The notes beneath the pieces were generated by a model. It made no database searches and had not been told where the DNA came from. It saw only the letters and a program-made list of their open reading frames with translations. 64,000 nt of DNA from Thiothrix caldifontis. GTDB taxonomy: Bacteria > Pseudomonadota > Gammaproteobacteria > Thiotrichales > Thiotrichaceae. The position numbers were made by a program, and so were the translations under genes. The stretch spans positions 221,652 through 285,651 of the forward strand of contig NZ_FNQP01000001.1 in assembly GCF_900107695.1 (NCBI RefSeq), given 5' to 3'. Below are positions 15,847 to 24,970 of the stretch, in pieces (the stretch's first letter is position 1; each line of letters begins with the position of its first letter).

Positions 15847-16401
15847 TTAGTCGCCTTCCACAATAAAACTCGCGCCAAAATTGTTGGGGTAACGTTTGCG
15901 GATTTTTGCTTGTAAGTTTTCAGCTTGTTTGTGCGACGTAAAAGCACCCACTCTGAGTTTGAACATTAGCCCACGCGGAGTATTCAGGCTGACCAGATAA
16001 GCATCATAGCCATCTGCGGCGAGGGCATCACGCCAGCCATACAGTTGTCTTGAATCATAGCCAGCCGCCACCTGTACAGTATAACGATTGGTCGTGTATT
16101 TTGTGTCCTCACGCTGTTGCGTAACGGGTTCAGCCCTGCGTTGCTGTGCTTGAATGTAGTTATTCGTTGATTCCCATAAGTTGTCGCTGTTATTGCTGGT
16201 ACTCCCACCAAAATTCCAGCCTGATAAGTCAGGTCGGTAATTAATGAAAGGTAGTTTACCTGCTTTGTACATGACAACGAGGCTAACCACGCCTACCACC
16301 AATATCAATGAGTGAATCAGCTTAAATACAAAGCCGTGTTGTTTGCGAAGGGAACTTGATGACACATTGCTTGAATACTTCACTCCAACCTCTTTCGGCA
16401 T
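15847..16401 (-). CDS. SPOR-domain membrane protein
   Basis: A 184-residue bitopic inner-membrane protein with a periplasmic SPOR domain, which binds denuded glycan strands at division sites. Order: short cytoplasmic N-terminus, membrane helix about residues 27-45 (LIHSLILVVGVVSLVVMY), a Ser/Asn/Gln-rich linker, then SPOR at about 105-184 (RYTVQVAAGYDSRQLYGWRD, FKLRVGAFTSHKQAENLQAKI). Its start region overlaps the longest version of the divergent DUF3025 frame, which supports an internal start for that gene. Confidence 0.85.
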   Translation of the reverse strand: MPKEVGVKYSSNVSSSSLRKQHGFVFKLIHSLILVVGVVSLVVMYKAGKLPFINYRPDLSGWNFGGSTSNNSDNLWESTNNYIQAQQRRAEPVTQQREDTKYTTNRYTVQVAAGYDSRQLYGWRDALAADGYDAYLVSLNTPRGLMFKLRVGAFTSHKQAENLQAKIRKRYPNNFGASFIVEGD

Positions 16402-16492
16402 ATTGCTGCCCTATGACTATAGACAAAAAGACGCGGATAAGGGAGGCACAGTTGCGCTAAAATTCACGGTTTATGTTATTAGCGGATACAGG

Positions 16493-17323
16493 ATGAAGCC
16501 TGACCTTTGGAATCCTGCTTTTGAGAGCTTGCACCCGTGTTTTCGGCAGTTGCGGAATCGTGACGGTTGGTCGAACCTGGAAAACTGGCCTGACTGTGAA
16601 TATTTAAACCCCTTATTGCCTGCTGATCTTTGTGCACAATCGGGTTTACCGGTGCATTTTGTACCGCAAGACCATACCTTGCCGTTTCCTGAGTTGTACT
16701 ACGAGGAGCGAATTTTCCAGCATGGCATGGTGGCCACTCGCCCTAATTGGCACGATTTTTTTAATGCTTTAATGTGGAGCTTGTTTCCACAAACCAAGGT
16801 GATGATTAATGCCTTACATGCTGCTGACATAGTGCGGTATGGCAAACCGCGTACCCCACAGCGCGATGCGTTAACTGTATTGGATGAGAGTGGTGTAATC
16901 ATTGTCGCCAGTCACCTCGAGCATTTGCAGCAAGTCGTCGATTTCGCGTGGGAGACTTTGTTTTGGCAGGAACGTGCTGCGTGGGGGCGTGAAATTGACT
17001 GTTTCATGATCGGTCATGCCACTTTGGAGAAAATGCTGACACCTTATGTCGGGGTGACGGCTCATGCCTTATTGGTGCAAGTGGAGCCTGACTTTTTCTT
17101 GCGATCATTAGAGCAGCAACACGCTTATTTGGATCAGGTGGTGGTAAACCTGTTGCAGGAGGGGGGCTTGTCTTCCACTGCTAGCTTAAATCCTTTCCCG
17201 CTGTTGGGTGTACCGAGGTGGTGGGCTAATGAAACCGTGGATTTTTATCAAAACAAAGACTATTTCCGCGCTAAAAATCGGGAGCGGATGGTACGCATTC
17301 TTACGTCGATTATGTCCGATTAA
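16493..17323 (+). CDS. DUF3025 family protein
   Basis: A 276-residue cytosolic protein of the DUF3025 family. Typical signatures are NWHDFFNALMWSLFPQTKVMINALHA, QRDALTVLDESGVII and GHATLEKMLTPYVGVTAHAL. The ATG at 16493 (KPDLWNPAFESLHP) is chosen because it begins the family domain and does not run across the divergent SPOR gene; an in-frame ATG at 16343 exists. The function of the family is not known. Confidence 0.8.
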   Translation: MKPDLWNPAFESLHPCFRQLRNRDGWSNLENWPDCEYLNPLLPADLCAQSGLPVHFVPQDHTLPFPELYYEERIFQHGMVATRPNWHDFFNALMWSLFPQTKVMINALHAADIVRYGKPRTPQRDALTVLDESGVIIVASHLEHLQQVVDFAWETLFWQERAAWGREIDCFMIGHATLEKMLTPYVGVTAHALLVQVEPDFFLRSLEQQHAYLDQVVVNLLQEGGLSSTASLNPFPLLGVPRWWANETVDFYQNKDYFRAKNRERMVRILTSIMSD

Positions 17324-17409
17324 TGCCCGCTGCACTTTATCCAGTAAAGTATGTGTTCAGTCTAGTTTAGTGCTAGATTGGCTATTTTTTACAACAAAAG
17401 GAAAAGACG

Positions 17410-17919
17410 ATGAGTGTTCAAGAAGCTTTTGCAACCCCGCGTGCGGCTGTCCGTGATGTGGCGGGTGGAACGGGTGTCATGACTGACCAGATTATCAGTG
17501 CGATGCAGAAAACCCGTCCATGGGTGTTATTCTTGGCTATTTTGGGATTTATTGGCACGGCATTCACGGTATTAGCAGCGGTTCCCATGATGATGGGGGG
17601 AGCCATGATGGGCAATATGGAGGGTGTCGATGCTGACATTGCGCCGTTTGGCAGCGGTATGATGATCGGTATGGGCGTTTTGTATTTAGTCATTGGGGTT
17701 ATTTACTTCATGGCCTCGTTGTATCTGTTGCGCTATGCCAGCGCGATTAAACGTCTGACGAGTTCATTGAGCGTCGCTGATTTGGAAACAGCGCTGAGCC
17801 AACAAGCCAGTTTTTGGAAGTTGATCGGTATTTTGGCCTTGGTTTCCATCGTGCTGATGGTTGTCGCGCTGGTTGCGGGTATCGGTGGTGCAATGATTGT
17901 GGGCAATAGTGGTATCTAA
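17410..17919 (+). CDS. Membrane protein, DUF5362-like
   Basis: A 169-residue protein with three to four membrane helices (about residues 38-62, 82-105 and 135-162). The stretch LLRYASAIKRLTSSLSVADLETALSQQASFWKLIGILALV resembles DUF5362 proteins. A GAAAAGACG Shine-Dalgarno region precedes the ATG. It lies about 100 bases before gspE on the same strand but probably is not part of the secretion system. Function unknown. Confidence 0.65.
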   Translation: MSVQEAFATPRAAVRDVAGGTGVMTDQIISAMQKTRPWVLFLAILGFIGTAFTVLAAVPMMMGGAMMGNMEGVDADIAPFGSGMMIGMGVLYLVIGVIYFMASLYLLRYASAIKRLTSSLSVADLETALSQQASFWKLIGILALVSIVLMVVALVAGIGGAMIVGNSGI

Positions 17920-18017
17920 ACGGTAGCAATTTTCCGACCGTTTGGGGGGAAACTGCTTGCATGTTTCCCTCCTATCCCTAAAATGGGGTCGCATTATAAT
18001 AATAAAGAAATACTATC

Positions 18018-19748
18018 ATGCAGGTTGCGACATCCCATGCTCCAGCCGCACTGTTTGGCGAAAGGCTGGTCAAACTAGGCAAATTAAAACCCACTGATCT
18101 TGAGCGTGCGTTGCGAGCGCAGGCAGAAATTCGTCAGCCCTTAGGTAGCGTGCTGGTACGCTTAGGTATGCTTACCGAACAAGAGGTTGCGTTTGTGCTG
18201 TCGCGTCATTTGAATGTGCGCATGGCATTGAGCAAAGACTACCCCTCATTACCCGTCGAAAACCCCGGCATTGCCATCAATTACATGCGTAATGCTGAGA
18301 TTGTTCCCTTGCAGGCAGAAGACGACCGCTTGGTGGTGGCCATGTCCAACCCGCAAGATGAATTTGCCCGTCATGCCATTTGCATGGCAAGTGGTAAACT
18401 GGTCGAACCATTATTGGGGCTTCCTACTGAAATTCGTGCCAATATTGAACGCTTGTATGGCAGTGACGCCAGCAAAAAAGAGGCAGGTGGTGGCGATGAC
18501 GATTTCGAGATTACCAGCCAAGATCATAATTTGGATGACATCGAACACCTGAAAGACATGGCGAGTGAAGCGCCGGTTATTCGTCTGGTGAACCAAATCA
18601 TGACCAATGCGATGAGCCAACGTGCCTCTGATATTCACATTGAACCGTTTGAAACCCATCTGAAAGTACGTTACCGGATTGATGGCGTGATTCACGAAGT
18701 CGAGTCTCCCCCGCCACAACTGACCGCAGCGATTATTTCACGTCTCAAACTTATGGCACGACTCAACATTGCTGAACGTCGCTTGCCACAAGACGGGCGC
18801 ATCCAGTTACGGGCGCAGGGCAAAGAAATAGACATGCGGGTGTCTACGGTTCCTACCATGCACGGTGAAAGTGTCGTCATGCGTTTGCTGGATAAGCACA
18901 GTGTCAAACTTGATCTGAATACCTTGGGCTTTTCCGATGATAATTTGCGCAAGGTGCAACAACAATTGGATGCTCCCCACGGCGTGATCCTGGTCACGGG
19001 CCCTACGGGTTCAGGAAAAACGACCACGCTGTATTCTGCCTTGACCCAATTGAATACGCCTGAAAATAAGGTCTTAACGGTTGAAGACCCGGTGGAATAC
19101 GAACTCGAAGGGATTAACCAGATTCAGGCTAACCCCAAAATTGGCCTTAATTTTGCGGATGCATTGCGTTCCATTGTGCGTCAAGACCCGGACATTATTA
19201 TGATCGGGGAAATGCGCGACGTGGAAACTGCCCGCATTGCGATTCAATCGGCTCTTACGGGTCACTTGGTCTTATCCACCTTGCACACCAATGATGCTGC
19301 CAGCGGCATTACCCGGCTCATGGATATGGGAATTGAGGATTACCTCATCACCTCAACGGTGAATGGGATTCTTGCCCAGCGTTTGGTGCGGCGTCTTTGC
19401 CCGCAATGCCGCGAATCGCATCCGGTATTGCCGGAAATTGAGCAGGAACTCGGTTTGCGTCACTATCAACCCGAAGGCGAATTGCGTTTGTGGCACGCCA
19501 GAGGCTGTAGCGCGTGTGGCAATTCTGGCTACAAAGGCCGTAGCGCTATCCACGAAGTGTTAGTCATTGATGACCCGTTGCGTCGCTTAATTCTCAAGCA
19601 TGAAGATGCCGGTGTATTGCAAGAACAAGCCCGCAAAAGCGGAATGCGCACCATGTATGAAGACGGCTTGCTCAAAGCGCTCAAAGGTGTAACGACTTTA
19701 GAGGAAGTGTTGCGCGTGGCGGAGGAAACCCCGAATGCCAACGTATAG
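18018..19748 (+). CDS. gspE: Type II secretion ATPase GspE
   Basis: Hexameric cytoplasmic ATPase that powers pseudopilus assembly. The 576-residue protein has an N-terminal GspE/MshEN domain (about residues 1-150), then the motor: Walker A GPTGSGKTTTLYSAL, Asp box VEDPVEYELEGINQ, Walker B RQDPDIIMIGEMRD, His box LTGHLVLSTLHTNDA, and a tetracysteine zinc element (CPQC...CSACG) near residues 465-500. The usual Walker B reads GEIRD; here it is GEMRD, a conservative change. The stop overlaps gspF by 14 bases. It heads a seven-gene operon. Confidence 0.95.
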   Translation: MQVATSHAPAALFGERLVKLGKLKPTDLERALRAQAEIRQPLGSVLVRLGMLTEQEVAFVLSRHLNVRMALSKDYPSLPVENPGIAINYMRNAEIVPLQAEDDRLVVAMSNPQDEFARHAICMASGKLVEPLLGLPTEIRANIERLYGSDASKKEAGGGDDDFEITSQDHNLDDIEHLKDMASEAPVIRLVNQIMTNAMSQRASDIHIEPFETHLKVRYRIDGVIHEVESPPPQLTAAIISRLKLMARLNIAERRLPQDGRIQLRAQGKEIDMRVSTVPTMHGESVVMRLLDKHSVKLDLNTLGFSDDNLRKVQQQLDAPHGVILVTGPTGSGKTTTLYSALTQLNTPENKVLTVEDPVEYELEGINQIQANPKIGLNFADALRSIVRQDPDIIMIGEMRDVETARIAIQSALTGHLVLSTLHTNDAASGITRLMDMGIEDYLITSTVNGILAQRLVRRLCPQCRESHPVLPEIEQELGLRHYQPEGELRLWHARGCSACGNSGYKGRSAIHEVLVIDDPLRRLILKHEDAGVLQEQARKSGMRTMYEDGLLKALKGVTTLEEVLRVAEETPNANV

Positions 19749-20970
19749 CTACAAAGCCATTACCCCGCAAGGGGTGGCGAAAGAGGGCACACTGGAAGCG
19801 ACTAATGAAGCGCAAGCCGCCGAAAGTCTCCATACGCAAGGGCTGATTCCCATCAAAATCAGCGCGGGTAAAGTTGCCGCTATCGCCAGTGTTTCAAGTG
19901 CTGCCAGTAAAAAATCCAGTGGTTTCTTTGCCAGTAAAGCGGTTAGCCAACCCGACATTATGGCCTTGACCCAGCAACTGTCTACCATGTTGCGGGCAGG
20001 TTTGCCCTTAGACCGTGCCTTGGGTATTTTGCTGGAAATCGGGGAAAAACCGCCGGTGATTGAGTTGGTGCAAGGTATCCAAAACAGTGTGCGCAGTGGT
20101 AAACGCTTTGCTGATTCATTGGAAGCTAGCGGTAAGTTTTCACGCTTTTACATCAATATGGTGCGGGCAGGTGAGGCCGGTGGTTCGATTGATGATGCGT
20201 TGGCACGTTTGGTCGAATACATGGCAAGGGCGAAAGAGTTGCGTGGTACGGTGATTTCCGCGCTGATTTACCCTGCGATTCTCGCTTTCGTGGCAGTGGT
20301 GTCGATTTTTGCGTTGCTCACCTTCGTTGTGCCGCAGTTTGCACAAATGTTTGGCGATATGGGGGCGGAGTTGCCAACGATTACTAGGGTGGTTATGGGG
20401 ACTGCCGCAACCTTGCAGCATTATTGGTGGGCAGTGTTGGGTGGCTTTTTGTTGATTTTGTTGGGGGTTCAGTACGTTTTTAGCAATGAAAAGGCGCGGA
20501 CTGGATTGGATCGCAGCATGTTACGCTGGCCCTTGGTGGGGGATTTGATTGGCAAGATCGAAACTGCCCGCTTTTCGCGTAGCCTTGGCACCTTGCTGCA
20601 TAACGGTGTGCCGCTCTTGGGGGCGTTAAAAATTGCGAAGAATACCGTCGGTAATCGGGTGATGGCAGCGGCTGTCGAAGAATCAGCGGATAGCCTTAAG
20701 CAAGGCGAAAGCCTGACCCGTACATTATTGGGCAAAGGCGTGTTTCCCCCTTATGCCTTGCACATGTTGCGCGTGGGTGAAGAAACTGGGCGCATGGAAG
20801 AACTGTTGCGCGAAGTGGCAGACATTTACGACGATGAAGTGAAAACGTCGGTGAAACAGATGTTAGCACTGTTGGAACCGGTGCTGATTCTGGTCATGGC
20901 ACTTTCCATTTTGGTCATTATTGGTGCGGTGTTATTGCCGATGATCAATATGGCTGATTTGGTCAAATAG
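19735..20970 (+). CDS. gspF: Type II secretion inner-membrane platform protein GspF
   Basis: Polytopic platform that couples GspE to the pseudopilins. The 411-residue protein starts PTYSYKAITPQGVAKEGTLEA, the GspF/PilC N-terminal signature. It has two GspF repeats of about 120 residues, each ending in a membrane helix (LIYPAILAFVAVVSIFALLTFVVPQF near 180-205; LLEPVLILVMALSILVIIGAVLLPM near 382-405), plus a central helix (WWAVLGGFLLILLGVQYVF). It overlaps gspE. Confidence 0.95.
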   Translation: MPTYSYKAITPQGVAKEGTLEATNEAQAAESLHTQGLIPIKISAGKVAAIASVSSAASKKSSGFFASKAVSQPDIMALTQQLSTMLRAGLPLDRALGILLEIGEKPPVIELVQGIQNSVRSGKRFADSLEASGKFSRFYINMVRAGEAGGSIDDALARLVEYMARAKELRGTVISALIYPAILAFVAVVSIFALLTFVVPQFAQMFGDMGAELPTITRVVMGTAATLQHYWWAVLGGFLLILLGVQYVFSNEKARTGLDRSMLRWPLVGDLIGKIETARFSRSLGTLLHNGVPLLGALKIAKNTVGNRVMAAAVEESADSLKQGESLTRTLLGKGVFPPYALHMLRVGEETGRMEELLREVADIYDDEVKTSVKQMLALLEPVLILVMALSILVIIGAVLLPMINMADLVK

Positions 20971-21024
20971 TTTCCCAAGAAAATCACAAACTATTGAAAG
21001 ATAAATAATAAAAAGGAGTTAATA

Positions 21025-21468
21025 ATGCAGTTCAAGTCTCAACAATACCCGTCTGTTCAACAACGTGGCTTCAGCCTGATTGAGCTGATGATCGTGTTGG
21101 TTATCCTCGGTTTAATCGCGGGGATTGTCGGCCCACAGGCGATGAAATACCTCGGCAAAGGTAAAAGCCAATCCAGCAAAGTGCAGATTGAAAATATCAG
21201 CGCGGCACTCGATATGTACCGTTTGGAAGTGGGTAGTTACCCCACCACGGCGGATGGCTTGAAAGCGTTGGTAGCAGCACCGTCGAGTGCGCGTGGCTGG
21301 AATGGGCCTTACCTGAAAAAAGGTGAAGTCCCTAAAGATGCGTGGAACAATGACTACCAGTACAAGCGCCCCGGTAGCAACGGTCAACCGTATGATCTGA
21401 TTTCCTTGGGCGCGGATGGTGCCGCCGGTGGTGAAGGCGAAGATGCCGATATTACGCTCTGGAAATAA
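21025..21468 (+). CDS. gspG: Type II secretion major pseudopilin GspG
   Basis: Major pseudopilin, cleaved and N-methylated by a GspO/PilD peptidase that is not in this window. Cleavage falls at QQRG|FSLIELMIVLVIL (Glu5 present). The mature part has the GspG features SYPTTADGLKALV, GWNGPYLKKGEVPKDAWNNDYQYKRPGS and a C-terminal DADITLW. Length 147 aa is normal. AAGGAG precedes the ATG. The terminal calcium-site loop region GADGAAGGEGEDADI is present. Confidence 0.96.
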   Translation: MQFKSQQYPSVQQRGFSLIELMIVLVILGLIAGIVGPQAMKYLGKGKSQSSKVQIENISAALDMYRLEVGSYPTTADGLKALVAAPSSARGWNGPYLKKGEVPKDAWNNDYQYKRPGSNGQPYDLISLGADGAAGGEGEDADITLWK

Positions 21469-21889
21469 GGGGTTCACGCTCCTTGAAGTCCTGCTGGTGT
21501 TGATCATCGGTGGGTTATTGATGGGCGTGGTGGCTACTTCGTTGTCTGAAGGGCCCGTCTTGCGTAAAAGTAGCCGGGAAGTGGCTGCCAGCTTGCGTCA
21601 TGCGCGGGCGCAAGCGGTGATGCGTCAACAGCCTACCTTGTGGAAGATGAATGTCCAGGAAAAACGTTTCTGGATTGATGGTGGTGCTGCCGATGCCGAC
21701 CGCCAATTCAGTACGGCGATTACCGCCAAAATCAATACCAGTGCTGCTGAAGTTGATACCGCTAAGCAAGGCGGTATTCGCTTTTTTCCTGATGGCAGTT
21801 CCACGGGTGGTTCGGTGGAATTGACACACAATCAACAGACCTACAAGGTCAATGTGGAATGGGTGACGGGGCGTGTCTCAATCCAATAA
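21443..21889 (+). CDS. gspH: Type II secretion minor pseudopilin GspH
   Basis: Minor pseudopilin with the prepilin site NKG|FTLLEVLLVLIIGGLL. The ATG at 21443 (PILRSGNKG) gives a 148-residue protein with a short leader; it overlaps gspG by 26 bases. The C-terminal half (RQQPTLWKMNVQEKRFWIDGG, RFFPDGSSTGGSVELTH) matches the GspH/FimT domain, a pilin tip component. It overlaps gspI by 17 bases. Confidence 0.9.
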   Translation: MPILRSGNKGFTLLEVLLVLIIGGLLMGVVATSLSEGPVLRKSSREVAASLRHARAQAVMRQQPTLWKMNVQEKRFWIDGGAADADRQFSTAITAKINTSAAEVDTAKQGGIRFFPDGSSTGGSVELTHNQQTYKVNVEWVTGRVSIQ

Positions 21890-22268
21890 AGGTTTTTCCC
21901 TGCTGGAAGTTCTCGTCGCTTTTGTGGTGATGGGGTTAGTCGTGGGGGTGTTACTGCAATTGTTTGGCTCTGCGATGCGCAGTGTGGCACTGGCAGATGA
22001 ATACAGTTTCGCCGTACAAGTGGCAGAATCGCGCCTTGCCGCTGTCGGTAGTGAAATTGAAGTCGAAGAGGGTAATATCAGTGGCGATGAGCCGGGTTCT
22101 GCTTACCGTTGGGAAGTCCAAATGTCGCCCATCGAACTCAGTGAGGCACTGGAAAAAATGCCCCTGCCATTACAACTCTATCGTGTCGAAGTGGTCGTGA
22201 CATGGAAAAGTGGTGACAGTGCTCGTGAATTCCACCTGTCATCGTTACGTTTTGGGGAGCAAACATGA
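21873..22268 (+). CDS. gspI: Type II secretion minor pseudopilin GspI
   Basis: A 131-residue minor pseudopilin with cleavage site NKG|FSLLEVLVAFVVMGLVVG. It is followed by VAESRLAAVGSE and the WEVQMSPIE beta region typical of GspI, which forms the tip trimer with J and K. The start is GTG at 21873, inside gspH. It ends in a 4-base overlap with gspJ. Confidence 0.9.
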   Translation: MSQSNKGFSLLEVLVAFVVMGLVVGVLLQLFGSAMRSVALADEYSFAVQVAESRLAAVGSEIEVEEGNISGDEPGSAYRWEVQMSPIELSEALEKMPLPLQLYRVEVVVTWKSGDSAREFHLSSLRFGEQT

Positions 22269-22882
22269 GGCAACGTGGCTTCACTTTGCTGGAAATGCTG
22301 ATTGCGTTCTCATTAGTGTCCTTGCTGTTTCTCGCCTTGTTTGCCAGTTTTAATACGATTGGGCGTAGTTGGGATGCAGCCGATACCCGTATGAATAAAA
22401 CCGAAGACATGCGCCTTATCAGCGATTTTTTACGCCGTCAGTTAAGCCAAGCGATGGTGGTGAAGATTGCCGGTGAAAAAGAGGCGAAGGTGTATGCGTT
22501 TGAGGGAACGGCGACGTCGTTACGCTATGCTGCCCCTTTGCAACCGTTGCAGCATCAAGGGGGCGTATTTCTGATTGAGCTGAATATTGTGGCGGCGAAA
22601 GAGGGTAAAAAGCTGGAAATGCTGTTTGCACCTTATCGCCCCGAATTGACGTGGGACGATGCTTTTACAGAAGCCGAACCTGTGTTGGTATTCGAAGGTT
22701 TGCAAGCGGCAGCTTTTGAGTATTTTGGCGCAGAAACAGAAGGTGAAGACCCTGATTGGACAGCCGACTGGGAAGATAAGCCGCGTTACCCCGATATGTT
22801 GAAGCTGACTTTGGCAGATCAAGAACGTGCATGGCCTGAGATGTTGGTGGATTTGCCGCAGGTAACTGATTATGCAAAATAA
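22265..22882 (+). CDS. gspJ: Type II secretion minor pseudopilin GspJ
   Basis: A 205-residue minor pseudopilin beginning RQRG|FTLLEMLIAFSLVSLL, with FLRRQLSQAM and TATSLRYAAPLQPLQHQGGVFLIE as GspJ-type elements. Part of the I-J-K tip complex. The ATG overlaps the gspI stop (ATGA) and the stop overlaps gspK by 11 bases. Confidence 0.9.
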   Translation: MRQRGFTLLEMLIAFSLVSLLFLALFASFNTIGRSWDAADTRMNKTEDMRLISDFLRRQLSQAMVVKIAGEKEAKVYAFEGTATSLRYAAPLQPLQHQGGVFLIELNIVAAKEGKKLEMLFAPYRPELTWDDAFTEAEPVLVFEGLQAAAFEYFGAETEGEDPDWTADWEDKPRYPDMLKLTLADQERAWPEMLVDLPQVTDYAK

Positions 22883-23759
22883 ACAATCCGGCGTTGCCAT
22901 GATCGTCGTGTTATGGATGATCATGGTGATGATGACGCTTGCTGCCAGTCTTTTATATGCTACCCGTACCGAAACCAGCATGGTGGATTATGCACGGCGC
23001 AGTGCGCAAGCGCGTGCTGCTGCGGATGCGGCGGCGCATTATGCGGTGTTGCAATTGTTCCTGCCAAATAAAGAGCGTGATCTCAAACTGGGCGGTACAC
23101 CGTTGTTGTGGGGATACGAAGGCATGAAAGCCGAAATCCGGGTGGTGGGTGAAAACGGCTTGATCGACATCAATTACGCCAGCCGTCCGTTGCTGCAACT
23201 TATTCTGGAGCAAGCGGGCTTGGATGAGCAAGCGACCCAAAACATGCTGGATATTCTGGAAGATTTTCGTGATGTGGACGATCTAAAGCGCGTCAACGGT
23301 GCAGAAGATGGTGATTATGAGAATGCCGGTTTGCCTTTCGGGGCGAAGGATGCGCCATTTGAGCGTATTGAAGAATTACAACAAGTGTTGGGGATGACTC
23401 CCCAGCTTTATCAGGCATTGACCCGTTTTCTGACAGTCAACTCCGGTGCTGCGGGCATTAACCCAATGCTGGCTCCACGTCAGACCTTGTTACTGTTGGC
23501 AGAAGGGGATGCAGCAAAAGTTGATGCCTATATGCGTCAGCGAGAGGAGTCTGAAGGGCAATACGTGCAGCCGGATTTCGGTGGGGCTTTCCTTGATGCC
23601 AGCCAACAACCCTTATACCGGATGCAAATCAGGGTCTACACTGACGAAACCGCTCCCCCGTATTTTGAGGAGCGGTCGTTACGCCTAAGGCCGGGGCAAA
23701 CCCCGCCGTTTGTTAATTATTTCCGTATCTTGCAAGAATCTTCCGCGCAGTTTGAGTAA
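22872..23759 (+). CDS. gspK: Type II secretion minor pseudopilin GspK
   Basis: The largest minor pseudopilin, 295 aa, which caps the pseudopilus. The prepilin site is QSG|VAMIVVLWMIM, without Glu5, as is normal for GspK. Markers include ENGLIDINYASRPLLQLIL (calcium and helix-hairpin-helix region), DILEDFRDVDD, FERIEELQQVLGM and INPMLAPRQTLLLL. Its 3' end overlaps the convergent wecA-like gene by 47 bases. gspC, D, L, M and N do not follow. Confidence 0.92.
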   Translation: MQNKQSGVAMIVVLWMIMVMMTLAASLLYATRTETSMVDYARRSAQARAAADAAAHYAVLQLFLPNKERDLKLGGTPLLWGYEGMKAEIRVVGENGLIDINYASRPLLQLILEQAGLDEQATQNMLDILEDFRDVDDLKRVNGAEDGDYENAGLPFGAKDAPFERIEELQQVLGMTPQLYQALTRFLTVNSGAAGINPMLAPRQTLLLLAEGDAAKVDAYMRQREESEGQYVQPDFGGAFLDASQQPLYRMQIRVYTDETAPPYFEERSLRLRPGQTPPFVNYFRILQESSAQFE

Positions 23760-24819
23760 GTGAGGCTGCTTCGAGCCAGTTTTTCAGACTGCCTTTTTCA
23801 GCATCAACCAATGGCGCGACCATCAGCAGATAAGCCAAGAAGGTCAGTAAAAAACCGTAGAACATCACGCTGGCGCTGGTTTGTAGGTACTCTGTGAGGA
23901 TGCCAACACTGGCTAACACAGCGGCTAAGGCTGCCATGGTCAGTAATGTTGCGCCTTTACTCATGCCGATATTTAACAAAAGATGATGCAAGTGATCACG
24001 CCCGGCAGCAAAAGGTGAGCGGCGATCCCGTAGGCGTACCAAAATAACACGCACCATATCCATCAGCGGTAGCGCAATCAGCCACAATGCTGTTACCGGG
24101 CGGAATGCTTGCTGAGTAGTATCTTGTGTGCCTTCAATCAGGAGCCAACTGATAGTCAAGCCAATCAGCATGGAGCCTGCATCCCCCATGAAAATCTTCT
24201 CTTTGAAAGGGGGTAGCACCAAGTTATTCAGTAAGTATGGAACCAGGGCAGCAACAAAAATCACACTGACGCTCAAGAGATGTGCATGAGTAGATAAGCC
24301 AAATAACATAACCAAGCTAAGTAATGAAACCAAGGCGACAGAACCTAACAAGCCATCTATACCGTCAATCATGTTAAAGGCATTGATAACTCCCAGTACA
24401 ATCAACACAGTGAAAGGGTAGCTGAATACACCTAAGTCGATTTCACCTAGCCCTAACAAGTTACCGAGATTTGCTAGGGATACGCCACTGCCAATGCACA
24501 GTGCTAACGTTAGGGTAATTTGCATGGCGATGCGTAGTTTGACGGAAAGGTCTTCCGCATCATCGGCAACACCCAGTAACACGATACCTAAAGCACACAA
24601 CAACCATGTAGTGACAGCGACGTCGTTGGGTACTGTGAGTAATACAGCCGCAGAGACACCGAGAAATACGGAGATGCCACCGATGAGTGGAACCGCACCA
24701 ATATGCTGTTTGCGGCCTTGGGGAATGTCAAGCAAATGAGCGCGATAAGCGACGGGCTTGAGTAAATGAAGCGCAATCCATGTCACGCACAGGCTTGTTA
24801 TCAATGATAGTATAAGCAT
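23713..24819 (-). CDS. Undecaprenyl-phosphate sugar-1-phosphate transferase, WecA/MraY family
   Basis: Integral membrane enzyme of glycosyltransferase family 4 (MraY/WecA/TagO) that loads a sugar-1-phosphate, probably GlcNAc, on undecaprenyl phosphate to start a glycan. About 11 helices. Catalytic motifs are GVADDAEDL (near residue 86), NAFNMIDGIDGLLG (near 147), FMGDAGSMLIG (near 211) and GRDHLHHLLL (near 275), the last typical of WecA/TagO type. The ATG at 24819 has GAGGA 5 bases upstream; an in-frame ATG 45 bases earlier lacks one. It is convergent with gspK and adjoins the polysaccharide cluster. Confidence 0.87.
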   Translation of the reverse strand: MLILSLITSLCVTWIALHLLKPVAYRAHLLDIPQGRKQHIGAVPLIGGISVFLGVSAAVLLTVPNDVAVTTWLLCALGIVLLGVADDAEDLSVKLRIAMQITLTLALCIGSGVSLANLGNLLGLGEIDLGVFSYPFTVLIVLGVINAFNMIDGIDGLLGSVALVSLLSLVMLFGLSTHAHLLSVSVIFVAALVPYLLNNLVLPPFKEKIFMGDAGSMLIGLTISWLLIEGTQDTTQQAFRPVTALWLIALPLMDMVRVILVRLRDRRSPFAAGRDHLHHLLLNIGMSKGATLLTMAALAAVLASVGILTEYLQTSASVMFYGFLLTFLAYLLMVAPLVDAEKGSLKNWLEAASLTQTARKILARYGNN

Positions 24820-24970
24820 GGTGTCCTCGGGAAAAGTAGTGTTCCTGAGGATGTTGTATGCCATGCTTATGCGGTTTGCTTATGCCGCTTGCTCAAAATG
24901 AATGATAAGACCGATTAGTGGAAATTGCCTTGTATAAAAAGCCGATGGGCGGGTAAGCCAGTATTGGGGA

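Noticed and set aside
16343..16492. N-terminal 50-residue extension of the DUF3025 gene
   Set aside because: Runs over the start of the divergent SPOR gene and has no resemblance to the family N-terminus.
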